Position numbers and translations under genes: made by a program
In this document: piece after piece, positions 9,963-19,215 of the stretch
How positions within the stretch are numbered: the stretch's first letter is position 1
Layout: every line of letters starts with the position of its first letter
Source: Opitutaceae bacterium
Lineage (GTDB): Bacteria > Verrucomicrobiota > Verrucomicrobiia > Opitutales > Opitutaceae
NCBI GenBank assembly: GCA_016715765.1
Contig: JADJZJ010000005.1
Coordinates: forward strand, 43,837-107,836
DNA length: 64,000 nucleotides
Direction: 5' to 3'
Notes under the pieces: model-generated
Databases searched by the model: none
Seen by the model: only the letters and a program-made list of their open reading frames with translations
What the model was told of the DNA's origin: nothing

Positions 9963-11933
9963 ATGCGCTGGACCTATCAGCCGCTCCCGGCCGACGAGGT
10001 CGGGGCGCTCAGCCGGCAGGCGGGCATTGATCCCGTGCTGGCCGAGCTCCTGGTCCGCAACGGGATCACCGGCGACATCGCCGGTGAATTCCTCCAGCCC
10101 GCCCTCGCGGGGCTGCGGGACCCGTTCCTGCTGCGCAACCTCGAGACCGCCGCGACCCGGCTGCGGCAGGCCATCGCCAGGCAGGAGAAGGTCACCGTAT
10201 TGGGTGACTACGATGTCGACGGGGTGAGCAGCACCGCCCTGCTGGTCAGTGTGCTCCGTCGCTTCGGCCTGCAGCCGCATTTCGTGGTGCCGCGCCGTTC
10301 CGAGGACGGCTACGGCCTGTCGCGCAGCGCCATCGACCGCGCCCTGGAACCGGGGCGCCCCCATCTCTTCATCGCCCTCGACTGCGGCACGAATTCCGTG
10401 GATGAGGTGGATTACCTCATCAGCCAGGGCATTGATGTCATCGTCATTGACCACCATCGCACCAAGGAGCGGGTCCTGCAGGGCGGCATCCTGGTCAACC
10501 CGCATGCCGGTCCCGAGGCGGAGCATTCCGATGTCAGTGCGCGCAATCTCTGCACCGTCGGCCTGGTGTTCAAGCTGGCCCACGGCCTGTTGAAGCAGCT
10601 CCGCGGGGAGGACCATCCCGTGGCCTTCAGCCTCAAGCTCAGCAGCCACCTCGATCTCGTGGCCCTCGGCATCATCGCCGACCTGGTGCCGCTTCGGGGC
10701 GAGAACCGCATCCTCGCCCGCCATGGGCTGAGGGTGTTGCAGGACACGCAGCGCCCCGGGCTCCGCGCCCTCATGGACGTCGCCGGCGTGAAGCGCGGGC
10801 AGCCGATCATGCCCGTGGACATTTCCTTCCGGCTCGGCCCCCGCATCAATGCCAGCGGCCGGCTCGCGGACGCCGCGCTTTCCGTCGAGTTGCTGCTCAG
10901 CGACGACGAGCAGTTTTGCGCCGATACGGCGCGCCAGCTCGACCTGTTCAACCGTGAACGCCAGGACATCGAGCGGCAGATCACCGAGGAAGCCGAGCGC
11001 CAGATCGAGGAGCATTTTTCGGATTCCCACGGCATCGTGCTTTTCAGCGACAGCTGGCATGCGGGCGTCGTCGGCATCGTGGCCGGCCGCGTCACCCGCA
11101 AATACAACCGTCCCTGCGTGGTCCTCGGCAATGAGGGCGAATTCGCCAAGGGCTCCGGGCGCAGCGTGGACGGCATCAACCTTGTTGATGTGCTGACCAC
11201 CTGCCGCGACCACCTGACCAGCTGGGGCGGCCATCCCATGGCCGTCGGGGTGGCGCTGGCCAAGCACCAGCTGGAGGAGTTTCGCGCGCGTTTTTCCGAG
11301 GCCGTGCGGCTGCATGCCGGCGATGACATCGCCGAGCCCAAGCTCGCCATTGCCGCGTGGCTCACGCCCGGGCAGATCCGCGAGCCGCTCATGGAGGGCC
11401 TCGAAGCCCTGCATCCCTTCGGTCAGGGCAATCCCGAGCCCGTGTTTGGCCTCAGCGGCGTCGTGCTGCGCCAGCGCCCCGAGGTATTCAAGGAGCAGCA
11501 TTTCCGTTTCACGCTCGAGGACGGCACTGGCCGCCGCCTGCATGGCGTGGCCTGGAAGATGGCCGACCGCCTCCCGCCGCTGGGCGTGCCCCTCGATCTC
11601 GCGATCGAACTCGGCTGGAACCACTACAACGGCCGCAAGCTCCTCCAGATGGAGCTGATCGACTGGCGCCTGGCCAGAGTGGAGACGGGGTCGGGGTCCG
11701 CGCCCGGGCCCGGGCCGGCTACGGCGGCCGCGGGGGGGGGGCCCGGGCGGGGGCGGGGCGCTTGCTCCGACGTTCCTCGCGAGCAACTCCTCCCTGGCGT
11801 CGTCGTTTCTTCCGGTTTGCACCCGGTATCCGTGGCATCCGTGAAATCCGTGGTGCACCTGCCTTCTCCCGCAAAATTCTCGCTTGCACTCCATCGGTTC
11901 TGCATGCTTTTTCGCACCTTCACGCAGCCGTAG
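9963..11933 (+). CDS. recJ: Single-stranded-DNA-specific exonuclease RecJ
   Basis: A 5'-3' ssDNA exonuclease used in recombination and mismatch repair. DHH-family motifs are clear: VLGDYDVDGVSS (GDYDVDG at 81-87), IDHH (DHH at 163-165), then the DHHA1 domain with AKGSGRSVDG and SWGGHPMAVG, and the OB-fold region with HPFGQGNPEPVF. The ATG at 9963 gives the normal N-terminus; the frame is also open upstream only because secDF is damaged. The C-terminus is odd. After DWRLARVE, about 85 residues follow that are low-complexity Gly/Pro/Ala and then translate an intergenic repeat, ending at a TAG inside the tRNA-Arg gene. A 10-G run at 11732-11741 suggests the true stop was lost by an indel there. 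Confidence 0.9.
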   Translation: MRWTYQPLPADEVGALSRQAGIDPVLAELLVRNGITGDIAGEFLQPALAGLRDPFLLRNLETAATRLRQAIARQEKVTVLGDYDVDGVSSTALLVSVLRRFGLQPHFVVPRRSEDGYGLSRSAIDRALEPGRPHLFIALDCGTNSVDEVDYLISQGIDVIVIDHHRTKERVLQGGILVNPHAGPEAEHSDVSARNLCTVGLVFKLAHGLLKQLRGEDHPVAFSLKLSSHLDLVALGIIADLVPLRGENRILARHGLRVLQDTQRPGLRALMDVAGVKRGQPIMPVDISFRLGPRINASGRLADAALSVELLLSDDEQFCADTARQLDLFNRERQDIERQITEEAERQIEEHFSDSHGIVLFSDSWHAGVVGIVAGRVTRKYNRPCVVLGNEGEFAKGSGRSVDGINLVDVLTTCRDHLTSWGGHPMAVGVALAKHQLEEFRARFSEAVRLHAGDDIAEPKLAIAAWLTPGQIREPLMEGLEALHPFGQGNPEPVFGLSGVVLRQRPEVFKEQHFRFTLEDGTGRRLHGVAWKMADRLPPLGVPLDLAIELGWNHYNGRKLLQMELIDWRLARVETGSGSAPGPGPATAAAGGGPGRGRGACSDVPREQLLPGVVVSSGLHPVSVASVKSVVHLPSPAKFSLALHRFCMLFRTFTQP

Positions 11934-12000
11934 CTCAATTGGATAGAGCATCTGACTACGGATCAGAAGGTTTGGGGTTCGACTCCCTACGGCTGCGCCA
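11924..12000 (+). tRNA. tRNA-Arg (anticodon ACG)
   Basis: A full cloverleaf of 77 nt with encoded CCA at the end. The acceptor stem GCAGCCG pairs with CGGCTGC, the D-arm is present, the anticodon loop reads CTACGGA between a TCTGA/TCAGA stem, and the T-loop is GTTCGACTC. The ACG anticodon decodes CGN arginine codons after deamination of A34. The apparent recJ frame runs 10 nt into it. The gene marks the left side of the AT-richer 12-16.7 kb stretch; tRNA genes often serve as integration sites. Confidence 0.95.
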
Positions 12001-12336
12001 CGCCAGCTCACGCCCGGTCCGTATCCTTACGGACTCTCGCTCATGTTAGTTGTGGGTAACTCCAGCAATGGCAGTCGGTTGCGCTGGCCCATTGCGCAAC
12101 TTCGGCACACCTCCCATATGTTTGGCTGCACTTTGGCTGTAATATTATGGGAACGGTGACGGCCCTCCAAATCAAGACCTCCAGCGAAGCGAAAGCGTAA
12201 GATTTCTACGGCTAATTTTCCGGAGGTGAGTCTCCCAAGCGCTGCCCGTCACTTCCATCGGAGAGACAAAATAGAAACAAACCTTCCGCCCTTATTCGAA
12301 GACGACAAGACTCCTAGGCCGGAACCAGCTTTCATC
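12001..12336. other. Non-coding stretch between tRNA-Arg and the GH31 gene
   Basis: I find no convincing gene here. A 7-bp inverted repeat (12017-12023 / 12028-12034) lies just after the tRNA and could help to end its transcript, though no T-run follows. Base composition looks less GC-rich than the flanking housekeeping genes. No integrase or direct repeat of the tRNA 3' end was recognised by eye. Confidence 0.5.
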
Positions 12337-14589
12337 ATGACCCTTGAACATCCTCTCGCTTCGCTGCTGCGCGCAGCAATCCGTGTCACCCTCTTCTGGT
12401 CCCTCTTGATCGACATCAATGCCACCGCTGCAATCTTCACGCCCATTACTCCCAGTTGGACCGAGGTCGCCCCGGGCGTGTGGAAAACCACGATCGGCCA
12501 GACCGACTCTCTCACCCTGCTTGGCGCTGCTGGAGGGTCCCCGGCCCGGTCTGCGCTCGCCGCTATGCCCCGTGGCGCTTTTCCCCTCGATCCGATGGAG
12601 ATTGAAGGGCGCATCTTCAACGCGAAGGTGTCAGCTCGCTTCCCGCTTGGTGTCAGTGAGGACATTTACGGCCTCGGGGTGGACTTCGATACCATCAGTC
12701 GCAATGGCGGTGTGTTCGAACTTCATGTCGACCACTGGGACACCAAGCGTGCCATCACGGGCCGCACCCACGCCCCCGTGCCGCTCTATGTTTCGACGAA
12801 GGGGTTTGCTGTGCTTTTCGACACCGCGCGCTACCTGAAGGTTAGCGTCGGTCACGGGGTTCGTCTTGCAGCGAAGGGGAAGCCGCCGGTCATTGACCGC
12901 ACGACCAATCGGATCATGCCCTCCCAGCCGGGCGGGGCGGCCCTCGCGGCCTAGTGGCAGAGCCATCCGCGGTCTGATTCCCTCGAGGTGCTGGCCAATG
13001 CAGAGGGCATGGATGTCTATTTGTTTGCGGGCCCGAGTCCGCTAGATGCTTTGCGCCGCTACAATCTATATGCCGGCGGCGGTGCCTTGCCGCCCAAGTG
13101 GGGTCTCGGCTTCCTCAACCGCGTCCGCAGCCAATCCACCGCCGCCGAGGTGCTGTCCGACATCGCCGAGTTTCGCGAGCAGGGGATCCCACTCGACATG
13201 ATCGGCCTGGAACCGGGCTGGATGAACCACGCCTACCCGTGCTCCTTCGAGTGGGCCCCGACCCGCTTCCCTGACCCGGAGGGTTTCCTTGCCGCAGTCG
13301 CCCGGGCCGGTGTCCGTGTGAACCTTTGGTTCAATCCCTACATCGGCCCGCCGCACACTCCGCTCTACCAAAAGCTCCTGCCCTTCGCCGGCACCCACCT
13401 CGTTTGGAACGGCATCGTTCCAGACTTCACGATCCCCGAGGCACGGGAAATCTTCATCGCGCATCTCCAGCGCACCGTGCTCGATGTCAATCCCGCGGCT
13501 GTCGGCGGTTTCAAGCTCGACGAGGTCGATGGCTACTACCGTTACCTCTGGCCCGACATGGCCATGTTTCCCTCGGGCCACGACGCCGAGCAACTCCGCC
13601 AGACCTACGGATTGCTCCTGCAGAAGGCGGTCTTCGAAGCCTTCCACCGGGCCAACCGCCGCACCATGGGCCAAGTGCGCGGCACCAATGCCGGCGCGTC
13701 GCCCCTTCCGTTTGTCATCTATAACGACAACTATGAATTCGACGGTTACATCACGGCCCTCGGCAATAGCGGCTTTGTCGGCGTACTCTGGTCTCCCGAG
13801 GTCCGTGGCAGTGACAGCGGTGAAGACATGCTCCGGCGCATGCAGGCCGTCTGCTTCTCCCCGCTCGCCCTTTACAACGGCTGGGCGTCGACCCAGAAAC
13901 TCTGGACGCACGTCGAAGTGAAGGAATACATGCGCGACGCCATTGTGCTGCGCGGCCGGCTGCTGCCGTATTTCTATCACACCTTTGCCCAATACCATTT
14001 CGAGGGCACTCCTCCGATCCGCCCGATGCAGCTTGCCGCCGGCACCACCATCCGCGCGTCGGCCACCGAGGCCGGCAGGCTCGACGCCACGGCCAACCCT
14101 TATGCGGTCCCGCCGGCCGTGCGCGAGGTGAAGGACCAGTATATGTTCGGCGACTCGCTGCTCATCGCCCCCATCGCGCCCGGAGTAAAGGCACGCACGG
14201 TCCTCCTGCCTGCTGGCAAATGGTATGACTTCTACACGGGAAAATACGCCGGCGCCAACGAGACCATCAAGGTCGCGCCTTCCCTCGCCACCATGCCGGT
14301 CTTCGTCAAGGACGGTTCCCTTATCCCAATGCTGGCGCCGCGCCTCCACGCCCCAAGCCCCGGCGAAACCGTCAATCTGGAGGTTCGCCACTATGGTGAG
14401 GCACCAGGCTCGCTCAGTCTCTACGACGACGATGGGGAGTCCTTCGACTTTGAAAGGGGCTTTTTTTCCTGGACGGGTCTGGCCGCCGCCAAGGATGCCA
14501 CCGGCCAGTGGCAGGGCACGGTCACGCCTGATCCGTCCGGTATAAAATGGAGTTACGCCGCAGTTCAGTGGACGTTTATGCAGCCTTGA
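12337..14589 (+). pseudogene. Secreted GH31 alpha-glucosidase-type enzyme with an in-frame TAG
   Basis: Glycoside hydrolase family 31 (alpha-glucosidase / alpha-xylosidase group). From the ATG at 12337 there is a signal peptide ending near INATAA, then the GH31 N-terminal beta-sandwich (GLGVDFDTISRNGGVFELHV). Codon 206 (12952-12954) is TAG in the same frame. Family sequence continues directly after it (WQSHPRSDSLEVLANAEGMD), followed by the barrel with LPPKWGLGFLNR, the nucleophile region GGFKLDEVDGYY (Asp about 395 of the joined frame), and the distal beta domains (SLLIAPIAPGVKARTVLLP). Joined length would be about 750 residues, normal for the family. Only one nonsense codon separates the halves, so this is a recent mutation or a base-call error rather than old decay. 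A GTG at 12988 could restart translation, but without the N-terminal domain or signal peptide. Confidence 0.85.
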
Positions 14590-14649
14590 GTGCTGGAAAC
14601 ACTCAGCCTCGCCAAGCCGAGGAGGTTCGTCATAACGTTCGGCAATGTC

Positions 14650-14982
14650 ATGATTCGCGAATACGAAGAGACCGACTGGAAAGAAGTCTGTCGAGTATTC
14701 GATATGTCGAAGCCTTACGAACTAGCGAGCGGCGGTATTGAGGCTTCTTTCGTGCCGCTCGCGAAGGACAAAGCCAGAATGGCCCAGTTTTCAAAGAGCA
14801 CCGTCTTCGTGTGGGAAGAAAACCAGGCACTGGGCTTTGCCGGGTTCGAAGGAGCCTACATCGGCTGGCTGTTTGTCGACCCATCGGCATTCCGAAAAGG
14901 AATTGGACGAGACCTATTGCAGTATCTCGTCGCTCAAATCAGGAGGGCGTTGAAGACCACCACACCAAAGCGAAGGTTTTGA
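14650..14982 (+). CDS. GNAT-family N-acetyltransferase, C-terminally short
   Basis: About 110 residues. IREYEETDWKEVCRVFD is a typical GNAT beginning, and VDPSAFRKGIGRDLL is acetyl-CoA-binding motif A (R/Q-x-x-G-x-G pattern RKGIGR). After QYLVAQI the sequence changes to RRALKTTTPKRRF and stops, without the last two strands expected for the fold, so the gene is probably truncated or frameshifted near 14940. The substrate cannot be predicted. It lies 60 bp after the GH31 gene. Confidence 0.6.
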   Translation: MIREYEETDWKEVCRVFDMSKPYELASGGIEASFVPLAKDKARMAQFSKSTVFVWEENQALGFAGFEGAYIGWLFVDPSAFRKGIGRDLLQYLVAQIRRALKTTTPKRRF

Positions 14983-15208
14983 AATTGGGATGAGCGTCCC
15001 ACCAGAACGGCGGCATGCCGTGCGCGGAACCCAAGAAGACCCACCAAAAGGCGGAACCAACCCGCCGAGGTGGTTCACCAAGTGGTAGAAATTAATGCCA
15101 AAAGGAAAATTCTCCTCTTCTCTCTGGCGCTAGTCTTTCCGTAGCGCAGGCTCAGTGCCGCTCAAGGGTCGGGCTTTGGTTTGAGGCCTATCAACGTTGG
15201 CAAACAAA

Positions 15209-15901
15209 ATGGAACCGCAACAGACAGCCGTCAGTTACGACAAGCTGGCCCGCCATTGGGCGGACAATGCTTTCCTCGCCAGGAACGGCATCGCCCAACA
15301 TGAGAGGGCCCTCCAGTTTTCACGGGGTGCCGGGCTTGCGCTCGACATCGGATGCGGAAGCAACGGCCGTATAATTGATCTCCTGCTGTCCCGGGGCTTC
15401 GAAGTCGAAGGACTCGACATTTCATCCGAAATGCTCGCCCTCGCCAAAGCAAAGCATCCGAACGTGCTTTTCCATCATGCCGATGTCTGCCGATGGGAAT
15501 TCCCCAGACGGTATGATTTCATATCAGCATGGGACAGCGTCTGGCATGTGCCGCTGGACCGCCAGGCCGCGGTTTTGGAGAAGCTCAGCTCCGGCCTGAA
15601 TCCGGGAGGTGTGCTGATATTTACGAGTGGCGGGACCGATGCCCCGGGTCACGTGACGAATCCATGTCATGGCCAGCCTCTCTACCATGCCGCATTGGGC
15701 ATCCCGCATTTGCTACGTCTCGTTGATGAGTTCGGCTGCATTTGCCGCCATCTGGAATATGATCAGCACCCCGAGAGCCATCTGTATTTGATTGTCCAAA
15801 AAAGGCCCGTCCCGACGACACAGCACAACACGGACAGTCGTCCGTCTGCGGAAGATTCATCGGCATCTGTAGATCCAACCTCCCTCAGCCCGCGTCGCTG
15901 A
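15209..15901 (+). CDS. Class I SAM-dependent methyltransferase
   Basis: About 230 residues. The Rossmann-fold glycine motif ALDIGCGSNG lies near residue 45-55, followed by the acidic end of strand 2 (VEGLDIS) and HHADVCRWEFP, matching motifs I to III of small-molecule methyltransferases. An in-frame TTG at 15197 precedes the ATG at 15209, which I chose. The final 35 residues (from about VPTTQHN) are polar and low-complexity and probably disordered. The substrate is unknown. The gene lies in the AT-richer stretch and ends 4 bp before the next gene. Confidence 0.8.
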   Translation: MEPQQTAVSYDKLARHWADNAFLARNGIAQHERALQFSRGAGLALDIGCGSNGRIIDLLLSRGFEVEGLDISSEMLALAKAKHPNVLFHHADVCRWEFPRRYDFISAWDSVWHVPLDRQAAVLEKLSSGLNPGGVLIFTSGGTDAPGHVTNPCHGQPLYHAALGIPHLLRLVDEFGCICRHLEYDQHPESHLYLIVQKRPVPTTQHNTDSRPSAEDSSASVDPTSLSPRR

Positions 15902-15905
15902 CCTG

Positions 15906-16634
15906 ATGTTCGACAATGCCATGATGACCAAGTCCTCATCCAGTCGCGCGTTTTCAACAGAACTCCTTCGCCGGCTCATGGCACCTAGATACTACATTCC
16001 ACTGCTCTTGTGCCTGTATGTTTTCCCAATCAACGCGGTCGCCAGGGATGCAGAGATACAATCCCATGGCATTTTCATGGAAGGTGAGTCCATCTGGACG
16101 GCCATCGAGCATCCGAAAGGCACCTCGCGCTGGCGCGTCGTGGGGGATTCGGTAGGGGATTACAAGGTGGTGGAGATCAGCTATGCGAAAGCGCAGGTTG
16201 TGCTAGCGCATCACAAGACCAAGGAAGTCATCACCATTCCGGTCCTGGGCCTCGCACCTCAAGCCGGACCGACCGCGAAAAGTTCGTTGATTCCCGTCGA
16301 GCAGCTCAATTGGGCCTGGATCAGGTCGGATGCCAATTTCATGAGGGAGAAACCGGAGTCGCCTCCGCATAGTGCAATCGTCGAGTGGCAGACCGCCAGT
16401 GACGAATTCAAAATCGCGTTGAGGAATTTCTACCGGCAGCACGGCTGGGAATTAACCCGGATGGAGCTGCGGCCCAATGGCGGAGCCCATGTGTCGATCA
16501 GTCCGCTCCATGATCCTTCGATTCCGTTGCCGACCAAGGAGGAGCTCGACCGAGTCAAAATACGGGCAGGTGCCCCACCAACGCAGAAGGATCCGACCCG
16601 ATCCCGGCAGCCAGTCCGTCCGACAGGCGGCTGA
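15906..16634 (+). CDS. Exported or membrane-anchored protein, unknown function
   Basis: A 242-residue protein with a long N-terminal region and one hydrophobic segment (YYIPLLLCLYVFPINAVA), so it is secreted or anchored. The following segment, RWRVVGDSVGDYKVVEISY, with EVITIPVLG soon after, loosely resembles the small beta domain of GspC/PilP-type secretion proteins, but that is a weak impression. The C-terminal 40 residues are proline and charge rich. I do not recognise a family. It lies 4 bp after the methyltransferase gene and is probably co-transcribed with it. A palindromic element starts 5 bp after its stop. Confidence 0.6.
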   Translation: MFDNAMMTKSSSSRAFSTELLRRLMAPRYYIPLLLCLYVFPINAVARDAEIQSHGIFMEGESIWTAIEHPKGTSRWRVVGDSVGDYKVVEISYAKAQVVLAHHKTKEVITIPVLGLAPQAGPTAKSSLIPVEQLNWAWIRSDANFMREKPESPPHSAIVEWQTASDEFKIALRNFYRQHGWELTRMELRPNGGAHVSISPLHDPSIPLPTKEELDRVKIRAGAPPTQKDPTRSRQPVRPTGG

Positions 16635-16638
16635 CCTC

Positions 16639-16725
16639 GTAGCGCGGTGCTTCAGCCCGCGTCTGGTCCGCAACGCCGGGATTTTGACGTTGCCGAACCA
16701 GTGCCGGCTGAAGCGCGGCACTACG
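16639..16725. repeat. Palindromic element B, copy 1
   Basis: An 87-bp element with imperfect inverted arms of about 25 bp, from GTAGCGCGGTGCTTCAGCC to GGCTGAAGCGCGGCACTACG. Related copies lie at 21392-21476 and, inverted, at 23712-23797. It begins 5 bp after a stop codon. Confidence 0.8.
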
Positions 16726-16786
16726 TTATCGAGGCCGGATGAAGTCGAGGCGGCAACGCACTGGCGCCATCTATCCGGAGCCCTGG

Positions 16787-19018
16787 TCAAAAACTGGCGG
16801 AATTCTTGTCCCGGCCGAGCAGGTTGACGACGTCGCGGCTGCGGTCCTCGGGGGTGACCTTGAGGTTCACGAGTTGTTCGTCCTTCAACTCGCCTTCGAC
16901 GATGGTCTGGCGGGGGAGGTGGAGCTTGAACTTCACGTTCCAGCGCGCCGAGGGCCAGGCGGGAAAGAGGAGGATCTTGTCACCCACGGACTGCACGAGC
17001 ATGTGCTGGAGCGCGAGCTGCGTGACGCTGCCGTGGTCGAAATCGGGCACCCAGTCGTAGTTCGGACCCCAGAAGCCCTTGAACCGGGCCGACGTGGTGT
17101 TGCCCTCGTTGAAATTCTTGGTGACGAAAAACGCGGCCGACTCCGTGAGCCCGAGCAGGGCGGCGTGGAGCGCATCCTGCCGCCAGCCGCCGGTATCGGG
17201 GAACATGCGTTGGGTGAAGGTGGCGCGGCCGGTGGCGAGGTTGGGCCGGCCGACGCCATAGAGCTTGAAGGGAAACACCCCGTAGAGCTCGGCGTTCTCG
17301 GAGTTGTTCGGAACGGCCTCATGCCGCTCGGCCGGCAGCATGTGCGCCTGTCCGTCGGTCATCTTGAGCGGGAGCTTGGGCAGACGGGCGGTCAGGGCAC
17401 GCCAGGCGCCCAGATCCGCGACCGACAGGAGTTCGGGGGGCAGGGTGAGGAGGCGGGGCAGGAGGTAGTGCAGTCCGGCCACGTCAGGCAAGGGGTTCTC
17501 GGCCTCCCACCAGGTTTCCATGCTCTGGGCCGGGGCGATGCGCATGCGCCCGCTGCTGTCGTTGGGATAATGGAGGGCGTAGAACTTCAGCACGGCGCGG
17601 GCGATGGGCAGGAGATCGTTCTGCAGCAGCGCGGTGTCGCCGGTGTGCTGGTAGGTCTCGAGCATCAGGGCGACGAGTTCCGGTCCGCTGATGTACAGCC
17701 GGCCGATGTACCGGTTGGTCACATCCCCGGGTTCCTTGCCGGTGCGGTCCCAGCCGTAGTTGGCCGGCTGATAGGTGCCCCAAAAGCACTGGGTCTCGGG
17801 AAAGAAGGCGCCGCCGTGTCCGAACCAGACCTGCGTGCGATGCTCGGCCAGGGGGAGCTGGTCGCGATACAGGCGGAACAGCGGACGCAGCAGCTCGAAA
17901 TCGCCGCTGGCAAGGGCGGCCCAGTAAGGCAGCCGCGTATTCTGCCACCAGTAGCCGCCGCCCCAGCGCCGGTAGTCGGCATCGAAGGGTTCGTCCTTCA
18001 AACCCCAGTCGGCCGTGAACAGACCGCCGTTGAACTTGACGGGAAACCGGCCGCGGCTGCAGCAGGCGACAAGGTAACGCTGCCAGTTGGATTGCTGCGA
18101 AATCATCGCCGCGTGACCCCAATCCGGCGCACGGGCTTCCACCTCGATGCCGGAGCGACCCCAGAAATCCGTCCACCATTGCACATGGTCGCGCCAGGCA
18201 TCCGCCGGCGATGGTGCGGAGGTCGAGTCCACGGCCGCCCGCAGTTGCGCCAGCCATTCACCGAAGGTATCGGTCTGTGCGACGTGCACATGGACGGCGA
18301 GGGTGGCGGAAGTGGATTTTTTGGCCGTGATGAGCCCCCGGTCGCCCTTCTTCTTGAACCCGTTGCCGGAGAGGCAGGCGCCGAAGGTGCGATGCAGGAG
18401 GGGATCCTGCCCTTCGGCCTTCAAGTCGCCGAGGGCCTGCTGGTCGAGCGTCAGGCCCCAGATTGATTCGGTGTTCCGCTGATACCAGATGACGCCCTGC
18501 TTTTCCTTGCGCAGCACGGTGTCGGCGGCGGCGATCTCCGCCACGGGTCCGCCATTCAGGCCGGAGGAGTGCGCGCTTTCGCCCTTGCTGAGGGTGCGCG
18601 GGGCGGTGCGCCAGGGATCCAGGCTGGCGCGGATTTCGCAGGGCTGGGTGCTGGTGACCTCGATGTTGAGGCGCGGCCAGTGGGCGTCGATCCACAGGCG
18701 CACGGCGGTGTTTTCATTGGAGATGATCACCGAGGCGTCCTCGAGCGACAGCTTCTGCTCGAATTTGCCGGCATCGGTCAGCAGCCCGGGCTTGAGCGTG
18801 AGCCGGAGCCGGCCGATCTTGATGAGGCGGCCCAGGTGGTCCCAGGCATCGTTTTTCGCGAGATAGAACACGATCTCGCCGTTGGACTCGGTCCAGACGT
18901 TGGCGGCGAGGTCGCCGTTGCCGATGGGGAGGGAATCCGCCGAAGTTTGGCCGGGGGTGGTCCAGGTAACGTCGCCAGTCACAGGGACATGCTGTGCGGA
19001 GGCGGGGGACGGAAGCAA
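16787..19018 (-). CDS. GH95-like / DUF5703-type glycoside hydrolase, N-terminus damaged
   Basis: About 743 residues. The N-terminal part (SADSLPIGNGDLAANVWTES, FYLAKNDAWDHLGRL) matches the beta-sandwich seen in DUF5703 and GH95-like proteins (the alpha-L-fucosidase group), followed by an alpha/alpha barrel (NWQRYLVACCSRGRFPVKFN, GGGYWWQNTRLPYWAAL, WVPDFDHGSVTQLALQHML). It is probably a secreted or periplasmic polysaccharide-degrading enzyme. The first codon available is TTG at 19018, giving only LLPSPASAQ, the tail of a signal peptide. Upstream in frame the sequence reads PTRRDF, like a Tat motif, but meets a TGA without an ATG. Palindromic element C starts right there (19052), so the true 5' end may have been lost to its insertion. 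Exact GH family and catalytic residues are not assigned. Confidence 0.7.
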   Translation of the reverse strand: MLPSPASAQHVPVTGDVTWTTPGQTSADSLPIGNGDLAANVWTESNGEIVFYLAKNDAWDHLGRLIKIGRLRLTLKPGLLTDAGKFEQKLSLEDASVIISNENTAVRLWIDAHWPRLNIEVTSTQPCEIRASLDPWRTAPRTLSKGESAHSSGLNGGPVAEIAAADTVLRKEKQGVIWYQRNTESIWGLTLDQQALGDLKAEGQDPLLHRTFGACLSGNGFKKKGDRGLITAKKSTSATLAVHVHVAQTDTFGEWLAQLRAAVDSTSAPSPADAWRDHVQWWTDFWGRSGIEVEARAPDWGHAAMISQQSNWQRYLVACCSRGRFPVKFNGGLFTADWGLKDEPFDADYRRWGGGYWWQNTRLPYWAALASGDFELLRPLFRLYRDQLPLAEHRTQVWFGHGGAFFPETQCFWGTYQPANYGWDRTGKEPGDVTNRYIGRLYISGPELVALMLETYQHTGDTALLQNDLLPIARAVLKFYALHYPNDSSGRMRIAPAQSMETWWEAENPLPDVAGLHYLLPRLLTLPPELLSVADLGAWRALTARLPKLPLKMTDGQAHMLPAERHEAVPNNSENAELYGVFPFKLYGVGRPNLATGRATFTQRMFPDTGGWRQDALHAALLGLTESAAFFVTKNFNEGNTTSARFKGFWGPNYDWVPDFDHGSVTQLALQHMLVQSVGDKILLFPAWPSARWNVKFKLHLPRQTIVEGELKDEQLVNLKVTPEDRSRDVVNLLGRDKNSASF

Positions 19019-19051
19019 GAAATCCCGCCGGGTGGGCGGTGGGGCTGCTCA

Positions 19052-19204
19052 AGGTAGGAGCCTGCTTGCAGGCGATTGATTGATGTAGGGCTGGACCTTG
19101 GTCCAGCCTCGCATGCCAGTTGAGCATCGTGGCGTTACCAGGCTGCACCAAGGTACAGCCCTACAGGTCGAAACCAAACATCGCCTGCATGCTGGGTCCT
19201 ACCT
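19052..19204. repeat. Nested palindromic element C, copy 1
   Basis: Outer arms 19052-19076 and 19180-19204 (22 of 25 bases paired) enclose inner arms 19084-19108 and 19141-19165 (23 of 25). The same double hairpin, with the same arms, is at 34658-34812. It separates the GH95-like gene from hpf and lies 12 bp downstream of the hpf stop. Confidence 0.9.
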
Positions 19205-19215
19205 CTGGCGGAACG

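Noticed and set aside
7533..11933. A single 1466-residue SecDF-RecJ fusion protein
   Set aside because: The joint occurs where SecF breaks off mid-domain, the true SecF tail is present in another frame, and recJ has its own ATG and normal N-terminus at 9963.
8892..12011. A 1039-residue frame on the minus strand
   Set aside because: It is fully antisense to secDF, recJ and the tRNA gene, has His/Gly/Ala-rich nonsense composition, and matches no family; long antisense frames are expected in GC-rich DNA.
12952..12954. Programmed amber readthrough or pyrrolysine coding in GH31
   Set aside because: There is no pyrrolysine machinery or other evidence in the window, and GH31 enzymes do not use it; a mutation or base error is simpler.
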